64,000 nt of DNA, taken from assembly GCA_947579665.1 (NCBI GenBank), contig OX388350.1:37605393-37669392 (forward strand), read 5' to 3'. Below, piece by piece: positions 10,436 to 20,617 of the stretch (the stretch's first letter is position 1; each line of letters begins with the position of its first letter). Source of the DNA: Sympetrum striolatum. Taxonomy: Eukaryota; Arthropoda; Insecta; Odonata; Libellulidae. The notes under the pieces were generated by a model, which was not told the DNA's origin, did not search any database, and worked only from the letters and a program-made list of their open reading frames with translations. Made by a program: the position numbers and the translations under genes.

Positions 10436-13150
10436 TTACCTCCACTTTTTCCTCCCTTTTGGGGGGATTGCCAAAGTTCCTCCTTGCGAGGAGATGGGCC
10501 TCCGGAAGAAGTCGCGCCGCTGAGGGGTGTCCAAAGCCAGTCGCTGGAGATGTGCATATTTTCTGGTAGGAAGGCGGGCAAAGAAGGCCTTCGCTCGTAT
10601 GGTTGCCAATTCCTGAATTGGGGTGGCTCCAGTCAATATGTAGTTGGTGGGATTAGCAAAGCGCCAGCCAAGCTGCAGGATGGTGCGAAGGACGGCTCTC
10701 TCCGCCTTAGATGGAATTTCCCACGTGGTGCGGGTCAGGAACCCGCTCCAGGCGGGGGAGGCGTACAAAAGAGCACTCAAGATGGTTGCCTGGTATAGGT
10801 GCAGCCTAACATGGAGCGGCAAGTCCGGGGACATTAGGAGCGGCAGGAGGACCCTCCGGCGAACCCTCGCTTTTATGGCAACCTGTTGTGCATGATTGCG
10901 GAGAGTGAGTCGCCTGTCGAGGGTGACTCCAAGGTAGACTGCTGTGCTTCGCCAATGGACTTCCTCAGCGCCGACGATGATTGGGTCCGGGTCGTCCGCC
11001 GGTCGGAGCATTGAGAAGATAATGGTCTGTGTCTTCTTGGAGTTCACCCCTAACCTCCAGGTGTCGTACCATTCAAGAAGCTGGTAGGTGGCCCGCTGCA
11101 AGTATTTTACAGCAAGTTTCCTGGAGTAGGACTTCGCTAGTAGCGCAGCATCGTCAGCATAAAATGCTGTCATGCAGCCGTAAAACTTTGTGGGAATGTC
11201 CGCACAGAAGATATTGAACAAGATTGGCCCCCAGATGCTACCCTGGGGAACTCCCGCCCTGATGGTTCTGGTGGTAGAGGTGATCCCGCCGAAGAAAACG
11301 TGGAAGGTCCTGTCCGAGAGGTATGAGGCGATGGTGTTTATCTGCCATGTTGGAAAGTCCAGTCGACGGAGCTTATGGAGAAGGCCAGCATGCCACATTC
11401 GGTCGAAGGCCTTGGTGATGTCGAAGAAGGCCGCTGCAACGTGCCTTTTGTTGTTGAAAGCAGCACTGACGAATTGCAGGACGCGCAGAAGTTGGTGGGT
11501 TGTGGCGTGCTCCTCTCTAAAGCCGTATTGCTCCGCCGGGAGGATATTCCTTTCTGATAGTGTTCTCTGGAAAAAGGGTAGTATGGTCCTTTCTACAATC
11601 TTCCCCAGTCCGTCCAGAAGCGATATGGGGCGGAAGCTATCTGGGGAGGAGCGAGACTTTCCAGTTTTTAAGATCGGGATGATCTTTGCTCTTTTCCATA
11701 AAGCTGGGAAGTGGCCCAGTCTGATGATGGCGTTTGTGATGCATACCAGCCAGAGAACCGCCGCGGACGGAAGTCTTCGGAGTATTTCGTTTTCAATTCC
11801 GTCCGGACCGGGAGCTTTTCGAGTCTTAAGGCGACGGAGAGACGCTTTCACGTCCATGGCGGTGATTGTTGGCGGGTCTGTGTTAATGGGAAGCTGATGT
11901 GGAGGCATCTGAGGAAGTTCAGGACCTGGATTCGGAGAAAATGCGTCCTCTAAGTGGTCAGCGAAGGCCTCCGCCGTGATGGTGCTCGGCTCTACGGTGG
12001 GTATGGTAGCATGACTCCGGAGGGTCAGGCCTTTGTTGAGCTTCCACAGAGAACCGTCCTGGGTTTTAGTGGAGGCGATCTTCTTCTCCCACATCTGGGT
12101 TTTCCAGGTAGAGATGCTGGTCTGAATATCCCTCTGCAGTCGCCGGAATTCCCGGCGTAAATGCGGTTCTCCAGTGCGCGTCCATCGGCGGCGGATCCTA
12201 TTTTTCTCCCTAATGGAGGCGATGATGGTTTGAGGAAGTTCCAGTCTCCCTCCGAATCCCCTAGGTTTTCGTGGGATGGTGGCGTCAGCAGCAGCAGTGA
12301 TGCTAGAAGCGAGGTTGAGTGTTGCAGCATCGACATCATCAGGAGTTTCCAGCTTCCCTGGTGATGACAGACGGGCTGTTAAGTCCTCAGCAAAGGCCTC
12401 CCAGTTGGCCTTCCTGAGGTTCCTTTTGGTAGCGATGGGTCGAAAGAGTGGTGATGTTCCGAAGAAAGCTGCGACTGGGAGGTGGTCGCTAGTCAATGCC
12501 GGGATGGTGTACATTGTCCTTGGAGGTGGGGACGCGCTGACGAGATAGATGTCGAGTACATCTCCTTTCCCAGTGTGGGAGAACCGGGTGGGTTCTCTTG
12601 GGCCGAGAACCTGGACCCGGTTCGTGGTGGCCCAGCGGCGAAGCTCTCTGCCAGATGTATTGTCTCTAAGGGAGCCCCAGTCGCCGTGCTTTGCATTAAG
12701 GTCCCCCGCAAAAATGGTAGGAATACCTGGCAGGAAGACATCCCCGAAGGAGGATTGCCGGAAGCGGTGCTGTGGTGGAAGGTAGCACGAGATGAACTGC
12801 ATTTCCCCCAGGTATGTGCTAGCGACGATGGTGATGGTCTCTAGCGAATGGAGTGAAGTTGGCTGCGGGTCAAGAAGCCGCGCTGCAATTTTGTTGGAGA
12901 CCATTATTGCGACGCCCCCTCCGCTGGATCTGCTGCCATCCGGGTTGTCAGGGCGGTCCTTTCGGTATATTGTGAAGCCAGGGGTAGACCATCGGGTGTG
13001 TGGAGACAAATGTGTCTCCTGCAGAAGAATGATGTCAAAATTTTGTTGCCCAAGGAAGTGTAGGAGCTCCGGTGTCTTCCGGACAATAGCTCCGCCCACA
13101 TTCCATGTGAGGATGGAGAGCGCCCTTCTTGTGGTGGTTTTAGGGTCCAT
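10436..13150 (-). CDS. LINE ORF2: AP endonuclease and reverse transcriptase
   Basis: This 904-residue protein nicks target DNA and copies the element RNA at the nick (target-primed reverse transcription). The N-terminal APE domain (about 10-230) has TWN at 15-17, QETHL with Glu45, GDLNAKH with Asp150 and Asn152, LDIYL with Asp200, and the SDH triad at 221-223. The reverse transcriptase spans about 430-700: APGPDGI near 446-452, FRPISLL near 506-512, motif A FFDITKAFD with Asp577, motif B AGVPQGSIWGP from 632, and the catalytic YADD at 664-667. A basic C-terminal region follows. There is no RNase H and no C-terminal zinc finger, as in Jockey. All catalytic residues I checked are present and length is normal for the clade. 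It starts at an ATG (13150-13148) inside the end of ORF1 in a different frame, so translation by termination-reinitiation at the overlap is plausible. The stop is TAA at 10438-10436. Confidence 0.95.
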   Translation of the reverse strand: MDPKTTTRRALSILTWNVGGAIVRKTPELLHFLGQQNFDIILLQETHLSPHTRWSTPGFTIYRKDRPDNPDGSRSSGGGVAIMVSNKIAARLLDPQPTSLHSLETITIVASTYLGEMQFISCYLPPQHRFRQSSFGDVFLPGIPTIFAGDLNAKHGDWGSLRDNTSGRELRRWATTNRVQVLGPREPTRFSHTGKGDVLDIYLVSASPPPRTMYTIPALTSDHLPVAAFFGTSPLFRPIATKRNLRKANWEAFAEDLTARLSSPGKLETPDDVDAATLNLASSITAAADATIPRKPRGFGGRLELPQTIIASIREKNRIRRRWTRTGEPHLRREFRRLQRDIQTSISTWKTQMWEKKIASTKTQDGSLWKLNKGLTLRSHATIPTVEPSTITAEAFADHLEDAFSPNPGPELPQMPPHQLPINTDPPTITAMDVKASLRRLKTRKAPGPDGIENEILRRLPSAAVLWLVCITNAIIRLGHFPALWKRAKIIPILKTGKSRSSPDSFRPISLLDGLGKIVERTILPFFQRTLSERNILPAEQYGFREEHATTHQLLRVLQFVSAAFNNKRHVAAAFFDITKAFDRMWHAGLLHKLRRLDFPTWQINTIASYLSDRTFHVFFGGITSTTRTIRAGVPQGSIWGPILFNIFCADIPTKFYGCMTAFYADDAALLAKSYSRKLAVKYLQRATYQLLEWYDTWRLGVNSKKTQTIIFSMLRPADDPDPIIVGAEEVHWRSTAVYLGVTLDRRLTLRNHAQQVAIKARVRRRVLLPLLMSPDLPLHVRLHLYQATILSALLYASPAWSGFLTRTTWEIPSKAERAVLRTILQLGWRFANPTNYILTGATPIQELATIRAKAFFARLPTRKYAHLQRLALDTPQRRDFFRRPISSQGGTLAIPPKGRKKWR

Positions 13151-14714
13151 TGCGCGGTGCTAAGAGATCGCGGAGGCTTAAGGCGAATTGTTGGAATTGG
13201 GAGATGATGGTTGCTTGAAGGCGGACCATCATCTGCTCCATTGCTGTGATGATGGCGTCAGGTGGGTGAGGAGTTTTGGCGCTGGTGCTGGAAACAGGCG
13301 ATATTCTCTGCTTTTGCCGCAGTGGAATGCTGAGTTCGGCTGCTGTTTCTTCATTGCTTCGGCATGGCTGGGGAAGGGACGGGAACTCCATATTTAGCGT
13401 TTTCCTACGCGGAGGTTGGACCTGCGAAGGCACGAAGAGTGGTGTTGAGTTCGACCAGGCGTTGGTGGTAGGTGGAGAAGCAGGCTGGAAGGTGGGTGCA
13501 TTTGGTGTCGGACGCTGCGAGGGGCTGCTGGCGGATGTAGATTGCATCTTCCTCTCTTTTGCGGCAATCCAGACTGGGCATTTGCGAGACATCGCAGGGT
13601 GCGCGCCGCCGCAGTTGCAGCAAAGGGCTTCCTCGGTTCGTGGTTTCGTGCAGACGTGGCCTTGATGAGGACCTGCGCACTTCCAGCAGCGCGGGGCGGC
13701 GTGACAATGGGCTGAGGAATGCCCAAACCTATTGCACCGGAAGCACATCTGCGGCTGCTGGTGTTTGTAGGGGCGGATAGTCACCCTACAATATGACAAC
13801 GCTGTAATTCTGCAAATATCAGCGGGTTTCCATTGAGCGGTCGATGGTGCCGAGAAAACGAAAAGCGGGAGCGCTCTTTGTTCCTTATCTCTGAGCTGGA
13901 AGGCCTTCCGCACCGGAATGCCGAGCGCCAAAAGATCCTCTGTCAGTTCCTCCTTCGCGGTTCCGGTGGACAAGCCGCGCACAAGGAAGGAGTGGAGCTG
14001 GTCCTGCCGCTCAGCCCATGTTGAGTAGGCGATGCCTTGCCCGTCGAGGAATTCCCTCGCCTTGCGGTAGTCGCACGTGGAGTTCACCGACACTCGGCAA
14101 ACCTCCCCGCGCGAGTCGACGTTCGACGGAGTCGGGAGTCCAACGCGTGTCGCCACGAAATCGGCGCCATTAAGCGCTTCTCGGAGATCCCTCGCTAAAG
14201 CCCTAATGTTAAGAATCCCATACAATTGAAGGGCAGGCGGGCGAGACCTTGCCCCGCTGGTCGGTTCCGGCCGCTGTGTTTCCCCGTCTGCCTCAGGGGT
14301 GGATGGCATAGAAGGGGAGGGTACCTCCATTTGACATCCTCCCGAAGTATCAAGGGCGTTGCGTTTTGTTTTCTTCGCCTCAGACGGCGCGAGTGGTTCG
14401 AAGCGATTTTTAAGAGCCAGCGGAGCAACTGTTTGCTCGTCTAAGTTGAGGAAATATCTCCTGGGCTTCACAGTAGTAAATGATTCCTCCTCCTCGGTGG
14501 TGCTGGCGATCTCCATTGTATCCTCAGCGAGTCGTTTAAGTCGCGGGTCGCGGGAGGAGAGACCAGGCGTGGGGGATGGATTTGCCGTTGACATTCCCGC
14601 GGAGACGGTAAATCTAGGAGGGAGAATAACGTTCTTGATGCCGGGTGCCGGAAATGATGCAGGTGATGATGACAAAGGTGTGGGAGTAATCCCTGGAGCA
14701 GTCGATGTCTCCAT
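13140..14714 (-). CDS. LINE ORF1: gag-like RNA-binding protein with three zinc knuckles
   Basis: ORF1 proteins of Jockey elements coat the element RNA and form the ribonucleoprotein that carries ORF2 to the nucleus. From the first ATG (14714-14712) this gives about 524 residues. Order: a Ser/Pro/Thr-rich N-terminus; a likely RRM-like fold (about 162-240); a region like the conserved domain that precedes gag zinc fingers (about 242-306); then three knuckles at about 324-337 (CFRCNRFGHSSAHC), 343-355 (CWKCAGPHQGHVC) and 365-379 (CCNCGGAHPAMSRKC). A Pro/Ser-rich tail and a C-terminal amphipathic segment follow. The frame stays open upstream of this ATG to the element's 5' edge (44 further codons to a GTG at 14846), so non-ATG initiation is possible, but the ATG leaves a normal 150-nt leader. 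It ends in TAA at 13142-13140 and overlaps ORF2 by 11 nt. Confidence 0.92.
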   Translation of the reverse strand: METSTAPGITPTPLSSSPASFPAPGIKNVILPPRFTVSAGMSTANPSPTPGLSSRDPRLKRLAEDTMEIASTTEEEESFTTVKPRRYFLNLDEQTVAPLALKNRFEPLAPSEAKKTKRNALDTSGGCQMEVPSPSMPSTPEADGETQRPEPTSGARSRPPALQLYGILNIRALARDLREALNGADFVATRVGLPTPSNVDSRGEVCRVSVNSTCDYRKAREFLDGQGIAYSTWAERQDQLHSFLVRGLSTGTAKEELTEDLLALGIPVRKAFQLRDKEQRALPLFVFSAPSTAQWKPADICRITALSYCRVTIRPYKHQQPQMCFRCNRFGHSSAHCHAAPRCWKCAGPHQGHVCTKPRTEEALCCNCGGAHPAMSRKCPVWIAAKERKMQSTSASSPSQRPTPNAPTFQPASPPTTNAWSNSTPLFVPSQVQPPRRKTLNMEFPSLPQPCRSNEETAAELSIPLRQKQRISPVSSTSAKTPHPPDAIITAMEQMMVRLQATIISQFQQFALSLRDLLAPRNGP

Positions 14715-14830
14715 CGGGCTCGAGGTATTGCTCGAGTTGACGGGGCCGCTGGGCGAAAACTCGCCGGCTGCCGACAGCTCGCTTGCCGATAGTTCCTCAC
14801 AAAAATTATCCGTAAACAGCTCACTCAAAA

Positions 14831-14866
14831 CACGTCCTACCGCCACGAAGGTCGAGCTAGAACTCC
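14831..14866 (-). promoter_or_regulatory. Internal Pol II promoter of the LINE: Inr at +1, DPE at +28
   Basis: On the minus strand the element begins GG then AGTTCTAG. If the A at 14864 is +1, AGTT fits the +1 to +4 part of the arthropod initiator (TCAKTY), and GGACGT (14837-14832) falls exactly at +28 to +33. That matches the downstream promoter element consensus RGWYVT at all six positions. TATA-less Inr/DPE promoters located inside the transcript are characteristic of Jockey, Doc and I elements and let each new copy carry its own promoter. The two G residues between the target duplication and the A are extra to this scheme. Confidence 0.8.
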
Positions 14867-14880
14867 ACCTATTTAATGTA
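14867..14880. repeat. Target-site duplication, 5' side of LINE
   Basis: Exact second copy of the 14-bp sequence at 10313-10326. The flanking bases outside it differ, so the duplication is 14 bp long. Confidence 0.93.
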
Positions 14881-15914
14881 GGTTTTCAAGGTAAATTAAA
14901 GATGCGGAACGTTCCGAAGTAACGATTTATCATTTATCCCCATCTAAAATAAAATTGGAAAAAATAGTGAACAAAAGTTAAAATTTCAGAAATATGTAAC
15001 ATTTTTTAAATAGAACAGGAATCAAAGATTTTTAACGATTGGAGCGTTACAAAAAGTAAATTGCTATAAGTACGGCGTAATGAACGAGCTCGAATGAAAT
15101 ATTTATGAATCATAAAAAAGATAGCGTAGCAGAAAAGCAATAGCTTCGGATCTCAAGATGTATGCTTTCAGTGCTCTTTCAAATTGTTTCGAGTCAAGCC
15201 GTTTGATGAAACAGAACCATGCAGACTAATAAAAAGATTGAGAATTTTCAAATGGATGCTAGAAGTTTCTTGCCATTTTACTTTATTTAAATATCTCATC
15301 CCTATCGAAGAATTTTGTTAAATTTTGAAATGATACATTCCAATAAAGAGATTTAAAGGATTTTTTAGAAAATAGGCAAAGAGTTCAAATAAATGCAAGT
15401 TTTTAAACCTCTATCCTTTACTAAAACCTCAAATCCCTGGTGCGAAATTTCGTATATTTTTAAATCGTATTTGAAAATAATCAGCCCATTATTAACAATC
15501 AGAAGCTTAGACGTGGGCGCTTATCACGGGGAGCCCAATCCATCCAGTTTCGCCTATTCAAATATGTAGACTCATTTGTATGTTAGATTCCTGTTTGAAT
15601 TTGAACGTACTCTCAAAAAACTGTTTCCTCTTCAGCTCCTTGCCTTTCTCAATATCTCCAGAATGTTACACGTATAAAAACGCTAGTTTAATAAAAAGAG
15701 CGAGGTTGACTTTAAAGAACGCCTTCCAGGAAGTAATTCACAAAATTAAAAACTCTCTTTTTTCCAACCTCCTGTAGAGGCTCATAATATGAAAAGGACA
15801 GGTAGTCATGCGAAACTCTCCTTGGCAAACAGGATATTAATGTGTATTCGCCTCTTCTCTATTATCACGTCCCTCCCTCAAAGCCCGACGCTTCATTCTG
15901 ATGCCGCTCGGACA
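14881..15914. other. Non-coding AT-rich DNA, no gene seen
   Basis: AT-rich sequence beyond the 5' end of the LINE. No coding pattern or recognisable repeat. Confidence 0.6.
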
Positions 15915-15990
15915 CAATAGTAATAATGAAATGTCTTTATTCGGGGGAGAGTGAGACTGAAAGTCTCCTCTTTCATCCAACTCATTCTCA
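15915..15990 (-). mobile_element. 3'-terminal fragment of a non-LTR retroelement, copy 2
   Basis: Second copy of the repeat at 493-582, in the same orientation. It keeps the AATAAAG signal, the ATT-rich tail and the hairpin GAGACT/AGTCTC (15953-15958 with 15962-15967). Similarity to copy 1 stops soon after the hairpin, as expected for very 5'-truncated insertions. Confidence 0.55.
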
Positions 15991-18900
15991 TATATTGTAA
16001 AATTATTAATATAAAGTGATAGCGTAAGAGAGAGGGGAATAATTGCAGCTGTAAAATACCTATGAGATTCTCAGAAAAAATTTTCATGGTGGGAAAACAC
16101 CTGCAAAGAATGAGAGTGTTGTATAAAACCTGCTCAAACTTACCGATATTAATTTTTAGAGATGGGGTGACGCATGAAAAATATATAACTACACAATCAA
16201 TAAGTATGTAGTACATCATGACATAGTGAAGTTTTCACTATGTTTTGTCAGTATGTATTGAAATTTATTTAGAAAGAAGTATCTAAAAGGGAATGCAAAT
16301 TCGTACATGATAATAAAACCAATAAAAGTAAATATTAAAAATAAAGAAATATGACATAAATACTGCCATTAATAGAGCCGTTATCTAGCCCTTTGTGGTC
16401 TGTTTTCACTAAAAAAGCATTCTGGCTTCTGAAGAAAGCAAGAACAAAACAGTCTCACTTCTAATATTTCCTAGTGAGCTTCATTCCCTCTACAAAGCAC
16501 CTGGTTGCCATTAGCGTAGGAAATGAGGTTCTAAACAACTTCTGACTTAATACATTTCCCCCCCTTATGCAAACAATAACACTAATAGGCATTGAAATAA
16601 AAGGAAATTCAAAATATGCTAACACAGTTATTCCCAAGGAAATATAATCAATGCAATGAATAAAGTACGTAGTCCAAAATTACGTAACACATAGTCAATA
16701 AAAACAGAAATATGTTGGATATATAATGTACTCGACCGTGTCACAATGGGTGTGGAGAAGAGTCAGGGGTGGAATACAGGGAACAAGGGCCAGAAGTGGG
16801 ATGTAAAAATAAAACAAGCACTCCCCGAAGCGGGGAAGTATTCGTATGACAAATTCCCTTTCGCTGATGAATGACCGATGTCCGTGAATCTACAAAGAGC
16901 CCCCACTTCTCCACCCTCTACCGACCTCCCAGAAATGAGTATCAGGCGGGCGATAATAATCATTTATTTCACCGTTTTTTTCCCCCTTTTTTCTCGTTCC
17001 GCTCCCCCTTGTTCCACCTCGTTGTTTCCGGGGAACCGGGGTCTCCGTCCCCTTCTCTGTCCGGTGGAGACGAGAGGGGCGAACGGGTGCGAACTTAATT
17101 TACTCCTAGTGAGGATTTTCGCGCGGACAGTTCCTGCATCTCGCACGTGAGGGGTGTGTGGGTGTTATATCATGTCCGGCGGGAGTTATGCAGAGCTAAG
17201 CGTGGTTTATTAAGTTATAATCGTTGTGGGTTAGGAGTATATTTGGGTAACCTCAGGCAGGATTCACTATAACTGTCTTCGTTATTTTTAATACAATCAT
17301 TAATTTGTTTTATTGTATATTGTACAAAACCGCTTCAGCTAGTCGCAAGGGCTGTTGGGGACGTTAAATTATACAACAATTAATTAAAAAATATTACTAT
17401 GCATAAATACAATAAACCCAATTAAGTACAACATAGGTGTGTTTAAATAAAAAATAATAAAAAATATAAATATGCAACGCATATATGGATCATAAAAAAT
17501 ACCACTGTGAATTATCTAAGTCAGTACTAATTTTAGATAACCTTAAACAGCATATACATTACTTGTCTTGTACTTATCATCTAAGATTTTGTCAGGGTTT
17601 CTGATAGGCCTTCACGGCTACGCGGCAAACGATGTCCCCACCGTACATCACCCTACCAGGCGATCCCCTACTTGCCTTACATTTTGTTACTGGCAGGCTC
17701 ATTCGTCAAATTTTTAATTTTACTGATGACCTTTAAAACTTTTAATATTTCTCTATCTCTAAGTTAGATTTCGCCTTAATGTCCCAACATGATATTTTTG
17801 CCATAGTTTCTTAGATAATTAATAGCTGAGAAGATTTTTGGTCGTCTTTTTGGAATGTTTTATTGAAAACAAATGTGGAATCGAGTATACTTATTGTCTT
17901 ATACTTTTATTATCTTGGCGTATTTTTTGGGTACCCGGGTTCGATACCCGATGGGAGACTCTACGCGATACAATTAAGCTGTTTGTATATTTATAAAAAC
18001 AATTTCTTCCAGGCGAGATTGAGATACGTCTTCTTCAGACTTCCCCAACTCATCCTTAACTATTCAATAAATCCCCTAGGTTAGTATTTCCAAGAATAAA
18101 ACCAATCATTCAAGGTCAAATATCACCTAAACATAGATAATTAATAAGCAATTGATGTTGGTGGATATCTATTATAGAACGCATAGTTTTTGCCATGATC
18201 GAAAGCTAGAATATCACGGTCTCATCGTTAATGATTAAAAATAGCTTTTGCACTCCCATTTTGTCTTCATCTATATTATTGATCTCCGGTAATCAGTGGC
18301 TGTTTATCTTTTTATCATCACAACGTCTTTTGTAATTACCTGATTCTGTTTCCAGTGAAATGGAAAATGATGGAGCCAAATGACGTTTCTCCGTAAGCAG
18401 TCCATGTAGTCATGAATTAAGTCATCTATCTAGAGTGAGATTCACAGTTACCTCGATTTTTCATTGTTAAGCATAGCCATTATGTTCACTGTTTTTGATC
18501 TAGGTAACTTCTTATTTCATTCTGTGGCCTGTTTTCTGGAATTATTTCCTAACCCTCATCCGCAAAGTCCCTCTCATTTACATGATTGATCATGCAATTT
18601 TGCCTCAAATGGTGACTTTCTACAGCACCACTCTTTTACGCCAGCTCTGGAATTTTCTCCATTTCATTCGTACAAAATATCTGAAATTATATATTTAAAG
18701 AATACTTCTCAATCAAACCCGAATTACAAATACTCTATCCCATCCCTTTAAAGGCAAACAGTTTGTGAAAAAGTCTAATTCGATTTTGATATCTATGGAT
18801 GTCGGATCTTTAATCATCGAAAAATTATAAAGAACACTTATTATTAGTAATTTTTCTGTAACTCCGATGCCGCTGTAGAATTTAGTTTATTTTATTTGCA

Positions 18901-19254
18901 TAATCAAATTTAAGTAGATAATTTTGTTTTCCTAATTATGAGTTTCTATAAATAACGTCACCTAAATTTTTATTGTTTGGTTTTGAAAGCAATTCGTGGT
19001 ATTGTATCTCTAAGTTCTATAACGTAATATATAAAATACTCAATTCATTTAATTTTATATCTTTTCATTCCATCACATTTCACTTAAAATTATCGTTGTA
19101 CTCTCCCTGTACGTTAAACTTTAGAGTGATAATACATCTTCTATAATTTTTGCAAACCTGCAGAAGCCAAGGAATTAAAAAGGAAAAACATTACTTTTGT
19201 ACATAGTAGCACACTAAGGTCTGTTATTATAATGTTTCGCTAGCATAGAGTTTA
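15991..19254. other. Non-coding DNA, no gene seen
   Basis: A perfect 10-bp stem with a 3-nt loop (ACATAGTGAA / TTCACTATGT) lies at 16221-16243. A GC-richer patch spans 16740-17160. A box-B-like GGTTCGATACCC lies at 17938-17949 with no matching box A. No gene is supported. Confidence 0.55.
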
Positions 19255-19570
19255 AAAGTAATTGTCACTCTAACAAACCGTAGCATATTCAGTAGCTAAA
19301 TTTGCACAGACATCTAAATAGCTTCGAAGTCTACAGAACTGGATACGTGTGACATTTTCATAGAGATTTCGAAAGGCATTTCAAATTGTTCTCCTTCCGT
19401 TAGCAGGGAGTTTTGCTACAATCTGCGCTTTAACAAACCTTATGGTATTCAATAGTTAAACTTTCACCTACATTTAAAGAATTTTCGAAGCTTACAGAAT
19501 TAGATGTACCTGGAATTTTTAAAGATATTTCGAAAGGCATTTCATGTTATCTTTCGTCAGTTCACCTGCG
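19255..19570. repeat. Diverged tandem duplication, period about 160 bp
   Basis: Two adjacent copies start near 19268 and 19428. Shared landmarks are TAACAAACC (19271 and 19431) and TTTCGAAAGGCATTT (period 161). Between these the copies differ at many sites and by small indels. No coding frame is shared. Confidence 0.7.
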
Positions 19571-20562
19571 AAATATTCCTCTCCTATCCAGGAAATCCAG
19601 ATTCGGATTTTCTTTCATTAAATACGCTGATATTTATCAACGCAATATATAGCATTTTCGTCTCTCGAAATAGTTGCCAAAGCAAACTCTCCAGAGCTTT
19701 GTTTCAATCACTCTCCGATTGCTTTATCATTGCAAAGGCCTTCGTACATATTGTATGAAGACGAAGTCTCTTGTTTTCGAGGGCGAAATTAAACAAAGAA
19801 AGCGAAATTTTATCCTCGTGCTCATTTAATATTTGTCCTGTTCCCACTCGGGCTTTTAATATTGATTCACTACTTTCACCAGAAGATTTCAGAGCTTACA
19901 TACATTTTCGTACCCTTCTCAATCATTCATTGTGTTTGCTATCCCTTTTCCTCCATCACATCTTAAACCTTCTGATTTTCCTTGGGCCACTACGAAATTT
20001 GATTCTTATATTTTACTTAGGAGCAGCCATCTTTTCCTTTACCTTATATACGAATTTTGTTTCGCAGAACTCAACTTCCATTTTTTTCTCTGTATCATAA
20101 ATCAATTTCCCAGTTTATGCTTGAGAACAAAATTTTAAAAAGTTTTTCTAAATAATCACCGGCAATCAACATCTTTAATATAATCCGTTGAAATGTGAAG
20201 TTAAATTTTATTATCTTAAACTTACTTTCGTTGAGAACTATTTTTGGACTCTAGTGTCTATCTACACTTAACGGGTAGAGAATTTTTTTATTGCACAAAT
20301 TAAGACAGTTATAACTTTTTAGTTCTGAAGTAATTTCTCATTTTGTTCGAACAAATATTATTTTAAATGCTTCAGGCATTACAAATATCAGTGAAACTTT
20401 CTATACGTAGATCAAGGATTTATTTAGCTGTGAATGTATGTATATAATACGATAAAGTTGAGATAATAATAAGTTAGTCACTACAAAAATGAATTTTTAT
20501 TAAATCTGAGATGAAATCTGAAAAATCTTGTTTAACTTTTTTCGGAAGAAATCATTTTGTAA
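19571..20562. other. Non-coding AT-rich DNA, no gene seen
   Basis: A pyrimidine-rich stretch spans about 19770-20100 and yields open frames without recognisable domains. No gene is supported. Confidence 0.55.
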
Positions 20563-20617
20563 GGTAATATCATAGAGTAACTATATTCTATAAAGTATAG
20601 TTACTCTATGGTAATAT
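20563..20617. repeat. Perfect 15-bp palindrome bounded by 8-bp direct repeats
   Basis: The arms CATAGAGTAACTATA (20571-20585) and its exact complement (20596-20610) flank a 10-nt loop. The unit is bounded by the direct repeat GGTAATAT at 20563-20570 and 20610-20617, the latter sharing one base with the palindrome. It resembles a tiny inverted-repeat insertion with target duplication or a template-switch product. Confidence 0.6.

Larger units (their letters stand above)
10327..14866 (-). mobile_element. Full-length Jockey-clade non-LTR retrotransposon
   Basis: This 4540-bp element on the minus strand is complete. It has an Inr/DPE start, a 5' UTR of about 150 nt, ORF1 (gag-like), an overlapping ORF2 (endonuclease and reverse transcriptase), a 109-nt 3' UTR ending in a short TA repeat instead of poly(A), and perfect 14-bp target-site duplications at 10313-10326 and 14867-14880. 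Both ORFs are uninterrupted. It is visibly richer in GC than the AT-rich host DNA around it. An AP-type endonuclease, an RT, no RNase H and a CCHC-bearing ORF1 with a preceding conserved domain place it in the Jockey clade. Intact ORFs plus identical flanking duplications indicate a young, possibly active copy. Confidence 0.95.

Noticed and set aside
10644..13163. Several plus-strand open frames of 60-235 codons across the LINE
   Set aside because: They are antisense shadows of ORF1 and ORF2, caused by the GC-rich codon usage. None has a recognisable domain.
17863..17960. Box-B-like GGTTCGATACCC suggesting a tRNA gene
   Set aside because: No box A or acceptor stem pairing upstream at the right distance. 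At most a very old SINE scrap.
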